Positions 26,201 through 32,930 of a stretch of DNA of 64,000 nt are shown here, piece after piece. Made by a program: the position numbers and the translations under genes. The notes under the pieces are model-generated. The model searched no databases and was not told the DNA's origin. It saw only the letters and a list, made by a program, of their open reading frames with translations. Origin of the DNA: SZUA-430 sp040080835 (lineage in GTDB: Bacteria; Pseudomonadota; Alphaproteobacteria; Micropepsales; Micropepsaceae); the NCBI GenBank assembly GCA_040080835.1, contig JBEBHP010000020.1:8942-72941 (forward strand), written 5' to 3'. Numbering within the stretch: position 1 is the first letter of the stretch; each line of letters opens with the position of its first letter.

Positions 26201-27566
26201 TCGCTGCCATGTCGTTGATGAAGGCATGGTCCGTGAATTGAACCGTACCACCTGTGGCTGTCTGAATTTGCGCAATGGTCAGCGGAGCGCTGGGATCAAG
26301 CACAAACGCAACGATGTTTGCACCCACCTTCACAGAAATCTGAACGTGGCCGGTTGCTGCATCTGGCGTGAAGTTGCCATAGGCATCCGACAGGAGAACG
26401 GGAACGTTGCCGACGTACTTGTCTTCAAGTACCAGACCGAACTTCAGGGCGTTCGCCTTCACATCGCTCCACGTCGCCATGCCCGAGTTGTCATCGGCAT
26501 TGCCGAGAACTCCATCCTTGCCGGCCGCATGCTGAAGCAGGTTGCCGGTCGTGTGCAGCTTACCGTCGATGCCTAGGATGTATTCGCGCAGGAACACCTG
26601 GTGCGAAGGATGCGAAGAGTAGGTCTGGTTCTGGTCGACGAAAGGCGAAGTGGTGTTGATGTTCTCGTGAATATCGTCGGACGTTCCGATGATACCGTCA
26701 GCGCCCGCCGATACAGTCAGGTTGGTCGCGCGCGTCAGCGCCATGAACTGCAGATTTGGATTTGTAATTTCATCGCCGGTTCCGGCAATGCCGTCCGGAC
26801 CCAGTGTGATCAGTGGGTCATCTGCTGCAAGCGGGATGAAGACTGTTCCCTGGCTGCCCTTGGTGATGAGATCCAGGCCGTGATCGAAGAACTGACCGAA
26901 GAACGTCATCCAGCTGTTGAACGGCGCCGAGAGGCCTGCGTCCGGTGTCACGTTTCCGATGAACAGGTTGACTTTGTCGGCGGGCGAGAGGTCGTCAGAG
27001 TTTCCTGAAATGCCATCAGCGCCCCACAGGTCGTCGACATTGCCTGCGATTCCGTCAAGGCCCGCGCCCCATGCATCGTCGGCGGTACCAAAGACGCCAT
27101 CTGCACCGGGTAGAATCAGGCCACTGGGGTTAGACGAGAAGTCGGTGTAGCCGTCGCCGAGCTGTGCGGCGAAATCCTGTGCGGCTTGAAGGGCTGCGGG
27201 GTTGTTTGCACTGATGTCCGAGATCAGATTTGAAATTGTGCGTGGGGCGCCATCAACAACATTGACCCCCATGATTGCGCCCGGTGCGGTTGACGCATAG
27301 GTCATGAAATCGCCTGCAACACCGCGATGGGCGTCGAAGATGGTTTCGTCGACATTGACCGTGCGGAAATACTCTTGCGTGTAGGTGGCGAAGGGCTGGT
27401 CGGCCGACCCAAATGTGCTTTGCCCGGGAACCGAGTTGTTGTTCGTTCCCGCAACCTCTCGCAGACCAAAAGCCAGATGCGGGCTGACCGGAGGTGTGTT
27501 GGTCTCAGCCATCTGGATCTGCGTCAGCAGGTACTGAAGGTCATTTTTTGTAAATGTAACAGCCAT
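20244..27566 (-). CDS. Giant secreted haem peroxidase with RTX calcium-binding repeats
   Basis: A 2440-residue protein; the ATG at 27566 follows AGGGGTG. Residues about 1-1000 form an animal-type haem peroxidase domain: distal His229 in FGQFFDHG, proximal His620 in YRFGHSMLDEN, and ALNIARGRDTG near 707-717. It is interrupted by several DG-x-x-G-[TN]-x-DD loops. A first RTX block (GGxGxDxx, about 1030-1240), Ig/cadherin-like domains (about 1480-1850), a second RTX block (about 2040-2330) and a serralysin-type C terminus (ITDFHHAEGDIIDL) follow. There is no Sec signal, so type I secretion is expected. MopA Mn(II)-oxidising peroxidases have this general plan. It leads the oxidase/Sco1 cluster. 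Confidence 0.95.
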   Translation of the reverse strand: MAVTFTKNDLQYLLTQIQMAETNTPPVSPHLAFGLREVAGTNNNSVPGQSTFGSADQPFATYTQEYFRTVNVDETIFDAHRGVAGDFMTYASTAPGAIMGVNVVDGAPRTISNLISDISANNPAALQAAQDFAAQLGDGYTDFSSNPSGLILPGADGVFGTADDAWGAGLDGIAGNVDDLWGADGISGNSDDLSPADKVNLFIGNVTPDAGLSAPFNSWMTFFGQFFDHGLDLITKGSQGTVFIPLAADDPLITLGPDGIAGTGDEITNPNLQFMALTRATNLTVSAGADGIIGTSDDIHENINTTSPFVDQNQTYSSHPSHQVFLREYILGIDGKLHTTGNLLQHAAGKDGVLGNADDNSGMATWSDVKANALKFGLVLEDKYVGNVPVLLSDAYGNFTPDAATGHVQISVKVGANIVAFVLDPSAPLTIAQIQTATGGTVQFTDHAFINDMAATASPFDNQTHVLLAQDGDTLAGNTPGAGTYDNELLDAHYIAGDGRVNENIALITVHEIFHSEHNRLVNQIKDMVRAELANGDSAFASEWVLAGTNLADGIQAGEWNGERIFQAAKFGTETQYQHLVFEEFARKVAPTIHLFGNNDIHLDPAITSEFANAVYRFGHSMLDENVPIFETNSDGTMVIGPDGQPVLTDVGLIQAFTNPLLFASLGTDGTQQIIQGATHQIGSEIDEFVTGALRNNLLGLPLDLAALNIARGRDTGVAPLNLVRAQIYDATNDATLKPYANWLEFGQFLKHEGSLINFIAAYGSHSSITSASTMLAKRAAALDLITMGSDPASASGDAQHQDAYNFMHSLGDWANNTRVVGGDAKLNTADDTWAGGSHINNALMNIDVGADLLPGTADDGVTHAAMWATGSVTGLDTIDLWIGGLAEKQNLFGGLLGSTFNFIFETQLEALQDADRLYYLPRIEGMDFGFQIENNSFADMIIANTGARHIPASIFLTPEYTIEAGSYFQKDINGDFLLDINGHRIATDSSTWLRNPVSGALLVEVLPDGTVHFIGDDNFFGNTMVLGGTAGDDRLLAGHADDDTVWGDAGNDWIDGGNGNDFLYGGTGNDTIVDNAGDDVIHGEEGDDWINGGQGDDLIFAGAGNDYVETGNATLGDEAQGGAGNDILIGGDSDDALIGNEGDDWLEGGAGGDGLVGDTGAPTGQVPLFAGNDVLDGGTFGDKMVGFSGDDIMLGEGGFDKFNGLLGFDWADFEKEQYGVSLDMERREFIPNQQQLAGDAVRDFFIETEAASGTKFDDFMQGTEDRGGAAGVMNELTNVDLIFNLNTFFAGGVAANFAPDTPIAAVTNPLGFNNGNILLGGDGSDMITGRGGNDIIDGDAWLHVDLVQHGVAGADIIREIRWDITDGDIDTAVYRDVFSNYSISFAPDAEGFYTITHNATVGIGGGVLISDGVDKVRNIERLQFADVTINIGDGPVNNALPGGSLIITDDDGNPATPVNAFVGTPLVAVSTVTDSDGIAPGSVHFQWQQQMVTAGGGLQWVNIPNTDSLTFNPTNAVLGNALRVVETFVDGKGFHETVNSAPTALLLPNLAVNTAPFVVQQQNPAGLPDTGARTGVPINLFLPITSTFGDNETASTNLIYTAKLASNGHVLDGTAGANGLTFTLVPDGLGGVSGANITGTVNVTGPISITVTATDVGTPGSPGTELGVTDTFIINVISNGGAPFFLSADPVDLTGALEDTLFDGVVLAAQDPTNDPLAYKLVPGSAVNGSVTLNNNGTFTFLPTQDFAGTASFKYYAFDGLLKSAEKTVNITVAPVDDGTAPAFLTGTAANGGSLSAFLGFDPDGDITSGSEQFQWLRDGVEISGAIGADYIVQQTDIGHTISVAITYEDGQGNINDGAPGHLSPAVTDEILIGDVSVTGVVGANAPQMQQLSTLQDPDGGILDELTTLVWETSTDNGLTWLPVPAPQISADTRFFNPAGTTGAAGRLVRVTSTYTDGNGDTNTVNGSAVHYIIDAASGNNITGTAAIDLIFGNGGNDSITAGLGDDFVLGGAGNDTFFASTGDGNDTYDGGTGTDTYNMASTAGNTNVDLTNTNDLTQGGTATSALTGADLLFRIENVTGSVDDNIIVGSSSNNTLRGNGGNDTLDGGTAGTDTLIGGLGNDTYIVRHNTGGTGLTTITEAAGAGSGTDTVQSFVTYTIGNNVENLTLMGTGNINGTGNNLANVLTGNTGNNTLAGDDGNDTFIAFVGDGNDTYNGGAGADTLDMSAATNAVTVQLNNVIGNLFFAVATGTDIGTDVLSAFLQQSTIETFIGGSGNDTFTGRTAGGANAVTFVGGGGIDTFIAGNSVETMTGGIDADIFQYLSSGGVGTGGGRSIITDFHHAEGDIIDLTSIDANTTVSGNQAFDFIGSAAFSDPTVGATLAAGQIRWQLFDSDGNGSLDSTLIQGNLNDNLSADFEILLRGYVQPAEPTLVSTDFHL

Positions 27567-27605
27567 GGTCAAACACCCCTAGAATTTCCGGGCTTTCGCG
27601 CCTTT

Positions 27606-27623
27606 GGTTACAGCTCTGCAACC
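27606..27623. promoter_or_regulatory. Inverted repeat in peroxidase 5' leader
   Basis: GGTTACA-GCTC-TGCAACC pairs at six of seven positions, 40-57 bases upstream of the peroxidase ATG. It is a candidate operator or leader hairpin for the cluster. Confidence 0.35.
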
Positions 27624-27919
27624 TTTGAGCCCAAAGCGCGCACCCGATTTGTTGAATCTCGACGGCACAATTCCCGCACCGCGCAAACTCAATCTGCAAC
27701 CTGACGGGAAGCTGACTTGTTAGTGCGACGGCCTGTCGCACTTCGGGCTTGGAATAAACTGGAAGTGCCATTTTTTTGGCTGGAAAATAGGAAAACCATT
27801 GATGGTCTCGGTGCCAAAAAAGCCAGAAAAAATCAGGGTTTTTTGAGGACTGTTAGAGGGTGGGAAATGGGTGCCAATTGCGAATGTCTCATATGTGCAG
27901 CACGGCTTCGTCGAATAGG

Positions 27920-27946
27920 TATTAATACTAATTAGTAGGGATTAAT
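27920..27946. promoter_or_regulatory. AT-rich palindromes upstream of the regulator
   Basis: TATTAATA (27920-27927), the perfect palindrome ACTAATTAGT (27927-27936) and ATTAAT (27941-27946) are packed just before the GTG start at 27950 and around its AGGG ribosome site. They could be an autoregulatory operator. Confidence 0.45.
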
Positions 27947-27949
27947 TCC

Positions 27950-28687
27950 GTGCGCGTGCTTTTGGGCGAAAATCAGCGACAATTCGGACTGCAGTTGCGG
28001 CAGCGGCTGCGTGCACAATGCGAGGTGGACTTCGCCAGAGACGTGCCAAATCTGAACAGTTTTCTACTGCAACGTGCTTACGGGTTAGTCATTTTGGCTA
28101 TGGACGTACCTAAAGAAGACAGAATTAAGCTCATTGAGTTGTGCAAGCAGTTCTCGCAGAAAACAGCCATCATGATCGTTACCGATCCCGCGCCGGTGCA
28201 TGAGCGCGTGCAAGCCCTCGAAGCAGGTGCGGACGATGTGTTGATGCGGCCCGTGCATCTGGATGAGCTGGTCGCGCGCGCCAGGGCGCTGATGCGCCGT
28301 GCGGACGCGTCACTGCTGGCAAAGATACGCGTTGGCAATCTTGAACTTGCTGATGACGGCGAGATCTATTTCCACGGCGCGCGAGCAGTGTTGCAGCAGG
28401 CCGAGCAGAAAGTGCTGTCAATCCTGGTTCGACGTGCGGGTCGACTGGTCACCAAGTCGATGATCGACCGGGCAGTAACGGGTGTCGACAGCGAAGAGCT
28501 GTCGTCCAATGCCATCGAGCAGCGAATGTCGCGCTTGCGTAGGATACTCGACACGTCGAACACCAACGTGCAGATCAACACGATCCGCGGCTCAGGCTAT
28601 ATCCTGGAGGCAAGGCCGTTGCACTCTCGGGTCAATGAAGACCACGAGGACCAGGAAGCGACGGAGATGCGGGTCCACGGCGCTTGA
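27950..28687 (+). CDS. OmpR-type response regulator with degenerate receiver
   Basis: A 245-residue DNA-binding protein starting at GTG 27950 after AGGG. The receiver-like domain (about 1-115) has lost the key residues: the usual acidic pair reads Asn8-Gln9 (LLGENQRQ), the phospho-acceptor Asp is Ala50 (GLVILAMDVP), and the conserved Lys is Arg100 (LMRPVHLDEL). A Trans_Reg_C winged helix follows (about 130-225) with LLVxK-like, NAIEQRMSRLRRIL and INTIRGSGYIL blocks. It probably does not respond to a kinase and may bind DNA constitutively or sense something else. No kinase is nearby. It is divergent from the peroxidase cluster and may control it. Confidence 0.88.
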   Translation: MRVLLGENQRQFGLQLRQRLRAQCEVDFARDVPNLNSFLLQRAYGLVILAMDVPKEDRIKLIELCKQFSQKTAIMIVTDPAPVHERVQALEAGADDVLMRPVHLDELVARARALMRRADASLLAKIRVGNLELADDGEIYFHGARAVLQQAEQKVLSILVRRAGRLVTKSMIDRAVTGVDSEELSSNAIEQRMSRLRRILDTSNTNVQINTIRGSGYILEARPLHSRVNEDHEDQEATEMRVHGA

Positions 28688-28703
28688 GGATTGCGTGATC
28701 GTT

Positions 28704-28973
28704 CTACTCTGCCGCCCGCTGACGAAGCGCCAGCTCGAACGGGACGACGTTCTCCGGTAACGGCTTGACCCGTGCACGTCGTTTGGGTTGCGGATCGGGC
28801 AGCCTTTCATAGATGCCTGCGTCTTCGCCGGCTTCCATGAAGGAGTCGAGCACCTCAATAAGTTTCATGAACTGGAACCAGGCATACGGCGTTTGCGTGC
28901 CAGTGGTCATGCGGTCCACTGCCCAGTCTTTTAGAACACGCATCTGCGTGTCTGGCGTCCTTGCCGATTTCAT
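28704..28973 (-). CDS. Small hypothetical protein
   Basis: An 89-residue, mostly helical protein. The ATG at 28973 has a GGGTAGGG site five bases upstream. The N-terminal half is KSARTPDTQMRVLKDWAVDRM and the C-terminal third is basic (PKRRARVKPLP). No signal or membrane segment is seen. I do not recognise the family. It is convergent with the regulator, 16 bases from its stop. Confidence 0.6.
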   Translation of the reverse strand: MKSARTPDTQMRVLKDWAVDRMTTGTQTPYAWFQFMKLIEVLDSFMEAGEDAGIYERLPDPQPKRRARVKPLPENVVPFELALRQRAAE

Positions 28974-29059
28974 CAAGCCCTACCCAAACTAGTTTCTGAT
29001 CATCGCGAATCAGTAGCATCGAGATTGAGCCACCCCGGTTAATCGACACTTAATGCAGG

Positions 29060-30952
29060 TCAGGCGCCGCCGTCGACCGGCTTGCGTGCTGCTTCATAGG
29101 TCTCGGAGGCCTGCAGCCATGCTGTCTCCGCAACTTCAATCTGCTTCTGCAAATCCGCGCGCTGCTTTGTCAGCGAAGTCACCTGACCAGGCTCCTTCTC
29201 GTAGAGATCGGGCGCATTGAGCGCAGTCTCCATCTTCTGGAGGTCTGCCTGGAGCCTGGCGATCCGCTTTTCCGCTTCATCAGCGGCCTTCTTCAGCGGA
29301 GCAATCTGCGCGCGCCTGTCGGCTGCAGCCTTGCGTTCCTCCGCCTTGGTGAGCTTCGGCGCAGACGAAGCAGACTTGCTGCTGGCTGGCTTTCGTTCAT
29401 CGAGCAGGACGCGTCGGTAGTCATCCATGTCCCCGTCAAAGGGTGTGACGCATCCATTGGCCACCAGCCACAGGCGATCAGCGCAGGTTTCCACCAGATG
29501 CGGATCGTGACTGATCAGAAGCACGGCGCCCGGATAGTCGTTAAGCGCCAAAACCAATCCTTCTCGGCTGTCGATATCGAGATGGTTCGTCGGTTCGTCA
29601 AGAATAAGCAGATGCGGCGCATCAAGCGATGCGATCATGATGAGGAGCCGTGCGCGTTCGCCGCCTGAAAGGTTTCCAATGATGGTGTCGGCTTTGGATT
29701 CCGGAAACCCGGCAGTCCCCAATCGCGTGCGCGCTTCTTGCTCCCGGATATGGGGCAACAGGTTCATGAGATGGCGCACGGGCGTGATGTTCGCAGACAT
29801 TTCGTCAAGTTGGTGCTGGGCGAAGTAGCCGATCCTGAGACGTCGCGCCCTGGTCACGGTGCCTTCCATCGGTTTCAGCCGGCTGGAGATCAGCTTGGCG
29901 AATGTGGATTTGCCATTTCCGTTTGCACCCAGCAGGGCGATGCGGTCATCCGGATCGATGCGAAGTTCCATGCCCGACAGAATCGCCCGGCCGTCGTAAC
30001 CGGCACTCACGCGATCGAGGGCAAGAAGTGGCGGCGACAATTCCTCTGGTTCACCCAGCCGAAAAGGGGCCACCCGCTCGTTGGAGATACCGGCAATCGG
30101 CTGCAGCTTCGCAATTGCCTTCAGGCGGCTTTGCGCCTGACGAGCCTTGGAGGCCTTGTAGCGAAAGCGGTCGACAAAGGCCTGCATGTGCTTGCGCTGC
30201 ACATCCTGTTTCGTGCGTTGTGCTTCAGCAACCGCCATACGCTCGCTGCGCGTTCTTTCGAAGGTGTCATAGTTGCCCGTGTAGAACGTGAGCTTCTTGT
30301 CTTCCAGGTGCAGGATTGAATCGACGGCGGTATTCAGCAAATCGCGATCATGACTGATGAGAAGCATGGTTCCCTGAAAGCGCTTGAGGTATTGCTCAAG
30401 CCAGATCGAACCTTCAAGATCAAGATAGTTTGTCGGCTCGTCGAGGAGCAGCAGGTCCGGATTGGAAAACAGCACCGCCGCCAGCGCAACCCGCATGCGC
30501 CAGCCACCGGAGAACTCCGAGCATGGACGCAGTTGCGCCGCCGCATCAAAGCCAAGGCCCGCCAGGATTTCGGCCGCCCGCGCGGGTGCCCGGTGGGCGC
30601 CGATGTCGGAAAGCCGTGTTTCAATTTCGGCAATGCGCAAAGGGTCGGTTGCCGATTGCGATTCCGCGAGCAGGTTCGCCCGCTCGACATCGGCCTCAAG
30701 CACGGTGTCGATGAGCGAGGTGGGGCCGCCGGACACTTCCTGCGCCACGCCACCAATGCGCCAGTCTCGCGCGATGGTAATTTCACCACCATCAGTTTCG
30801 ACTTCCTGGCGGATCAGCCGGAAGAGCGTCGTTTTGCCTGTTCCATTGCGTCCGACCAGGCCGACCTTGTGGCCGCCAGGAATATTTGCCGAGGCCTGCT
30901 CAAAAAGCGGCCGACCTTCGATCCGATAGGTAAGGTTGTTGATACGTAACAT
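29060..30952 (-). CDS. ABC-F family ATPase (YheS/Uup-like)
   Basis: A 630-residue protein with two ABC nucleotide-binding domains and no membrane segments. The first has Walker A GRNGTGKTT (about 35-43), signature SGGWR and Walker B LLLLDEPTNYLD; the second has GANGNGKST, LSGGERARL and LLILDEPTNHLD. A linker of charged helices lies between them and a coiled-coil C terminus (about 545-630, rich in Lys, Glu and Ala) follows. ABC-F proteins act on ribosomes or in DNA handling. The two-domain layout with long C-terminal tail best fits YheS. It is divergent from ndk, as in related genomes. Confidence 0.92.
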   Translation of the reverse strand: MLRINNLTYRIEGRPLFEQASANIPGGHKVGLVGRNGTGKTTLFRLIRQEVETDGGEITIARDWRIGGVAQEVSGGPTSLIDTVLEADVERANLLAESQSATDPLRIAEIETRLSDIGAHRAPARAAEILAGLGFDAAAQLRPCSEFSGGWRMRVALAAVLFSNPDLLLLDEPTNYLDLEGSIWLEQYLKRFQGTMLLISHDRDLLNTAVDSILHLEDKKLTFYTGNYDTFERTRSERMAVAEAQRTKQDVQRKHMQAFVDRFRYKASKARQAQSRLKAIAKLQPIAGISNERVAPFRLGEPEELSPPLLALDRVSAGYDGRAILSGMELRIDPDDRIALLGANGNGKSTFAKLISSRLKPMEGTVTRARRLRIGYFAQHQLDEMSANITPVRHLMNLLPHIREQEARTRLGTAGFPESKADTIIGNLSGGERARLLIMIASLDAPHLLILDEPTNHLDIDSREGLVLALNDYPGAVLLISHDPHLVETCADRLWLVANGCVTPFDGDMDDYRRVLLDERKPASSKSASSAPKLTKAEERKAAADRRAQIAPLKKAADEAEKRIARLQADLQKMETALNAPDLYEKEPGQVTSLTKQRADLQKQIEVAETAWLQASETYEAARKPVDGGA

Positions 30953-31103
30953 GGGCCGCGGTCTCTAAAGCGCTTCGCGCCCCAGGGGAAGCCCAAACGG
31001 TCTGGCCGCGACAATGAGGGGAGGGGGTGGTCCTTGCAGGTCAGCCCCCCCGTCTGTATGAAAGCGGCCAAATTTCCCCTCAGTTTACCTAAGGAATTGC
31101 TAC

Positions 31104-31526
31104 ATGACGACGGAACGCACCTTTTCCATCATCAAACCGGACGCTACCCGCCGCAATCTGACGGGAAAGGTGGTCGAGCGCCTCGAAGCCGCAGGACTCA
31201 GGGTTGTTGCGTCAAAGCGCGTCTGGTTGTCCACGAAACAGGCTGAAGCGTTCTACGGCGTGCACAAGGCCCGTCCATTCTTCCATGATCTCGTGAAGTT
31301 CATGACCTCCGGGCCTGTCGTGGTTCAGGTCCTGGAAGGCGTGAACGCCGTCGCGAAGAACCGCGAAGTGATGGGGGCTACCGATCCCTCCAAGGCGGCG
31401 CCGGGCACCATCCGCAAGGATTTTGCCGAGTCGATCGAAGCGAACTCGGTGCATGGTTCCGATAGCGTCGAGAACGCCGCCAACGAAATCCGCTTCTTCT
31501 TTTCGGATACCGAAATCGTCGGCTAG
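31104..31526 (+). CDS. ndk: Nucleoside diphosphate kinase
   Basis: A 140-residue cytosolic enzyme that moves the gamma-phosphate among nucleotides to balance NTP pools. The N terminus ERTFSIIKPDATRRNLTGKV and the active-site motif NSVHGSDSVENA (catalytic His near residue 117) are diagnostic. An AAGGAA site lies eight bases before the ATG. A terminator follows at 31563. Confidence 0.98.
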   Translation: MTTERTFSIIKPDATRRNLTGKVVERLEAAGLRVVASKRVWLSTKQAEAFYGVHKARPFFHDLVKFMTSGPVVVQVLEGVNAVAKNREVMGATDPSKAAPGTIRKDFAESIEANSVHGSDSVENAANEIRFFFSDTEIVG

Positions 31527-31562
31527 GCCGACCTGCGCCTCACAGTACCCTTGAAAGGCGGA

Positions 31563-31600
31563 ACAGCGGTTGCAGGTAGTGCAGGCCGCTGTCTTTCTTT
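31563..31600 (+). terminator. Rho-independent terminator of ndk
   Basis: ACAGCGG (31563-31569) pairs with CCGCTGT (31586-31592), with an inner TGCA/TGCA pairing, and is followed by CTTTCTTT. It lies 37 bases after the ndk stop and before the convergent DUF1036 gene. Confidence 0.75.
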
Positions 31601-31618
31601 GTGGCCGCTTGACCGCCG

Positions 31619-32056
31619 CTATTTGCTGTAGATTGTGTATTTGAAGGTTTTCGCGGTGATGGCCGCCGAGTAGAAGTGTTTTGCCGCCTCTCCGCTTGAG
31701 CAGGGCGGCTGCAGTTGCGAAGCCGACCCGCGCCGAATGAATGCATTGCCGTCGGTTGGAATGCACACTGGCGAAAAGTCTCTGTCTTCTTGCCATTCGC
31801 CATTTTCATTGAACGCAAAATAATACAGCTTTTCTCCAGTGTAGTCCCCGGTCAGCGCTACAAAGCAATCGCCGTTTTCCATCGGTTGCCACCCTCGCGC
31901 CTCGATTGTGTCATATGGAACAGTTACATGCGCTGCGATCGACACATTCAAAAATGTGCCTGTCTTGTTGCAAAAGGTAACATCTGCGCTGGCGGCCTGG
32001 CTGCTGGCAACGAGCAAGCCCAGTCCCAAAAGGAACGATTGAACCAGTTTCTGCAT
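31619..32056 (-). CDS. DUF1036 exported protein
   Basis: A 145-residue protein. The start is set at the ATG at 32056, nine bases after GGAGG; an ATG nine bases further upstream would touch that site. A signal peptide (KLVQSFLLGLGLLVASSQAASA) precedes a DUF1036 domain with DVTFCNKTGTFLNVSIAAH, ARGWQPMENGDCF and YTGEKLYYFAF blocks and paired cysteines. DUF1036 proteins are common in alphaproteobacteria and lie in the envelope; function unknown. Confidence 0.85.
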   Translation of the reverse strand: MQKLVQSFLLGLGLLVASSQAASADVTFCNKTGTFLNVSIAAHVTVPYDTIEARGWQPMENGDCFVALTGDYTGEKLYYFAFNENGEWQEDRDFSPVCIPTDGNAFIRRGSASQLQPPCSSGEAAKHFYSAAITAKTFKYTIYSK

Positions 32057-32082
32057 TGAATTCATCCTCCATATCCTGAAAA

Positions 32083-32097
32083 TCTTTGTTTCAAAGA
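32083..32097 (-). terminator. Weak terminator-like hairpin
   Basis: On the minus strand TCTTTG-AAA-CAAAGA is followed by TTTT. The stem is only six AT-rich pairs. It lies just after the stop of the gene at 32105-32599. Confidence 0.35.
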
Positions 32098-32104
32098 CTG
32101 CAAT

Positions 32105-32599
32105 CTAGTTTCGTTTGGCAGCGCTTGATGTGGCTGACGTCAGGCTGGTACCGGTTCCTGCCACGCTGAATGCTTTCGAAATGGCCGTGGTAATTGCGTC
32201 CCGTTCGCTGCTGGTCGTCTTGTCCGTGATGGTCCAGTGTCCGGGCGCAACATCCGTACGGCTGGACGTGAGTGCAATCGTCTTGGTTCCGTCCTTCACG
32301 TCGACCGAAACAGAACACTTCTCGTCATTGCTCTTGAGCGATACGGAATAGGCATCCGTCGGCGATGGAGCAGTGACAACAACATCAATGATGCGGCTCA
32401 GTTCTGCTCCCGCACCTTGGGTGGTCGGCCCCTGCAATGGGATCGCTGCATAAGCTGCCGGTTGCTGGTTCGCTTTCACAATGTGCCCCGCCTGCGTGGT
32501 AGCACTTTCGGTGGAGTCGGCATGGGCCAAAGGAAATGCTGTGGCCGCAAATATCGTGCACGCAGTGACAAGCGCTGCAGAGAAATTTGGATTTTTCAT
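32105..32599 (-). CDS. Exported protein of unknown function, paralogue A
   Basis: A 164-residue protein from the ATG at 32599, preceded by AGAGGTCTC. The signal peptide ends near residue 28 (FPLAHA/DSTES). The mature part aligns with the product of 32931-33410 through ADSTE, a Thr-rich stretch, a RIIDVVV/RLLDIIV block, DAYSVSLKS/GAYSMSMSD, and a GHWTITDKTTS/GAWTVTGRTS segment. I know no family name. The two genes are 331 bases apart on the same strand and look like an old duplication. Confidence 0.75.
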   Translation of the reverse strand: MKNPNFSAALVTACTIFAATAFPLAHADSTESATTQAGHIVKANQQPAAYAAIPLQGPTTQGAGAELSRIIDVVVTAPSPTDAYSVSLKSNDEKCSVSVDVKDGTKTIALTSSRTDVAPGHWTITDKTTSSERDAITTAISKAFSVAGTGTSLTSATSSAAKRN

Positions 32600-32930
32600 G
32601 AGACCTCTTTTCAAAGTTCTGAATGATTATGTTCACAAGTCGCCAGTTCGCCATGAAGAGCAACAGCGAGAGAAATCACGCTAGCGTCTAGAAAATGAGA
32701 GGGCAACAAAGTGTTTGTCCGCGTCGTGTGTGGATTGCCAGCGACGCACAGCAGCTTGTGTATGAACGGAAATCTGCACATGTTCAGGCGAACGGCACCG
32801 GAAGGCTTCAACCCATGGCGTATGCACACAGAGGCGATTGCGACTGATCGATTCACTTGCTGATTGAATCGGTTAAATGAAAAACGGCCCCGTCAGGGGC
32901 CGCACAACAGGAACGAGAGTTTGCTGAAAC
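32600..32930. other. Gap between paralogues
   Basis: This 331-base stretch holds the terminator of paralogue B at 32878-32902 and presumably the promoter of paralogue A. No other gene is supported. Confidence 0.6.
32878..32902 (-). terminator. Rho-independent terminator of paralogue B
   Basis: On the minus strand CGGCCCC-TGAC-GGGGCCG (32885-32902) is a perfect 7-bp GC stem followed by TTTTT. It ends the transcript of the gene at 32931-33410. Confidence 0.92.

Larger units (their letters stand above)
27567..27949. other. Divergent control region between peroxidase and regulator
   Basis: This 383-base gap holds no convincing gene. It must contain the promoters for the peroxidase cluster (leftward) and the regulator (rightward). 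Two dyads stand out and are listed separately. No clear -35/-10 pair could be assigned by eye. Confidence 0.6.
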
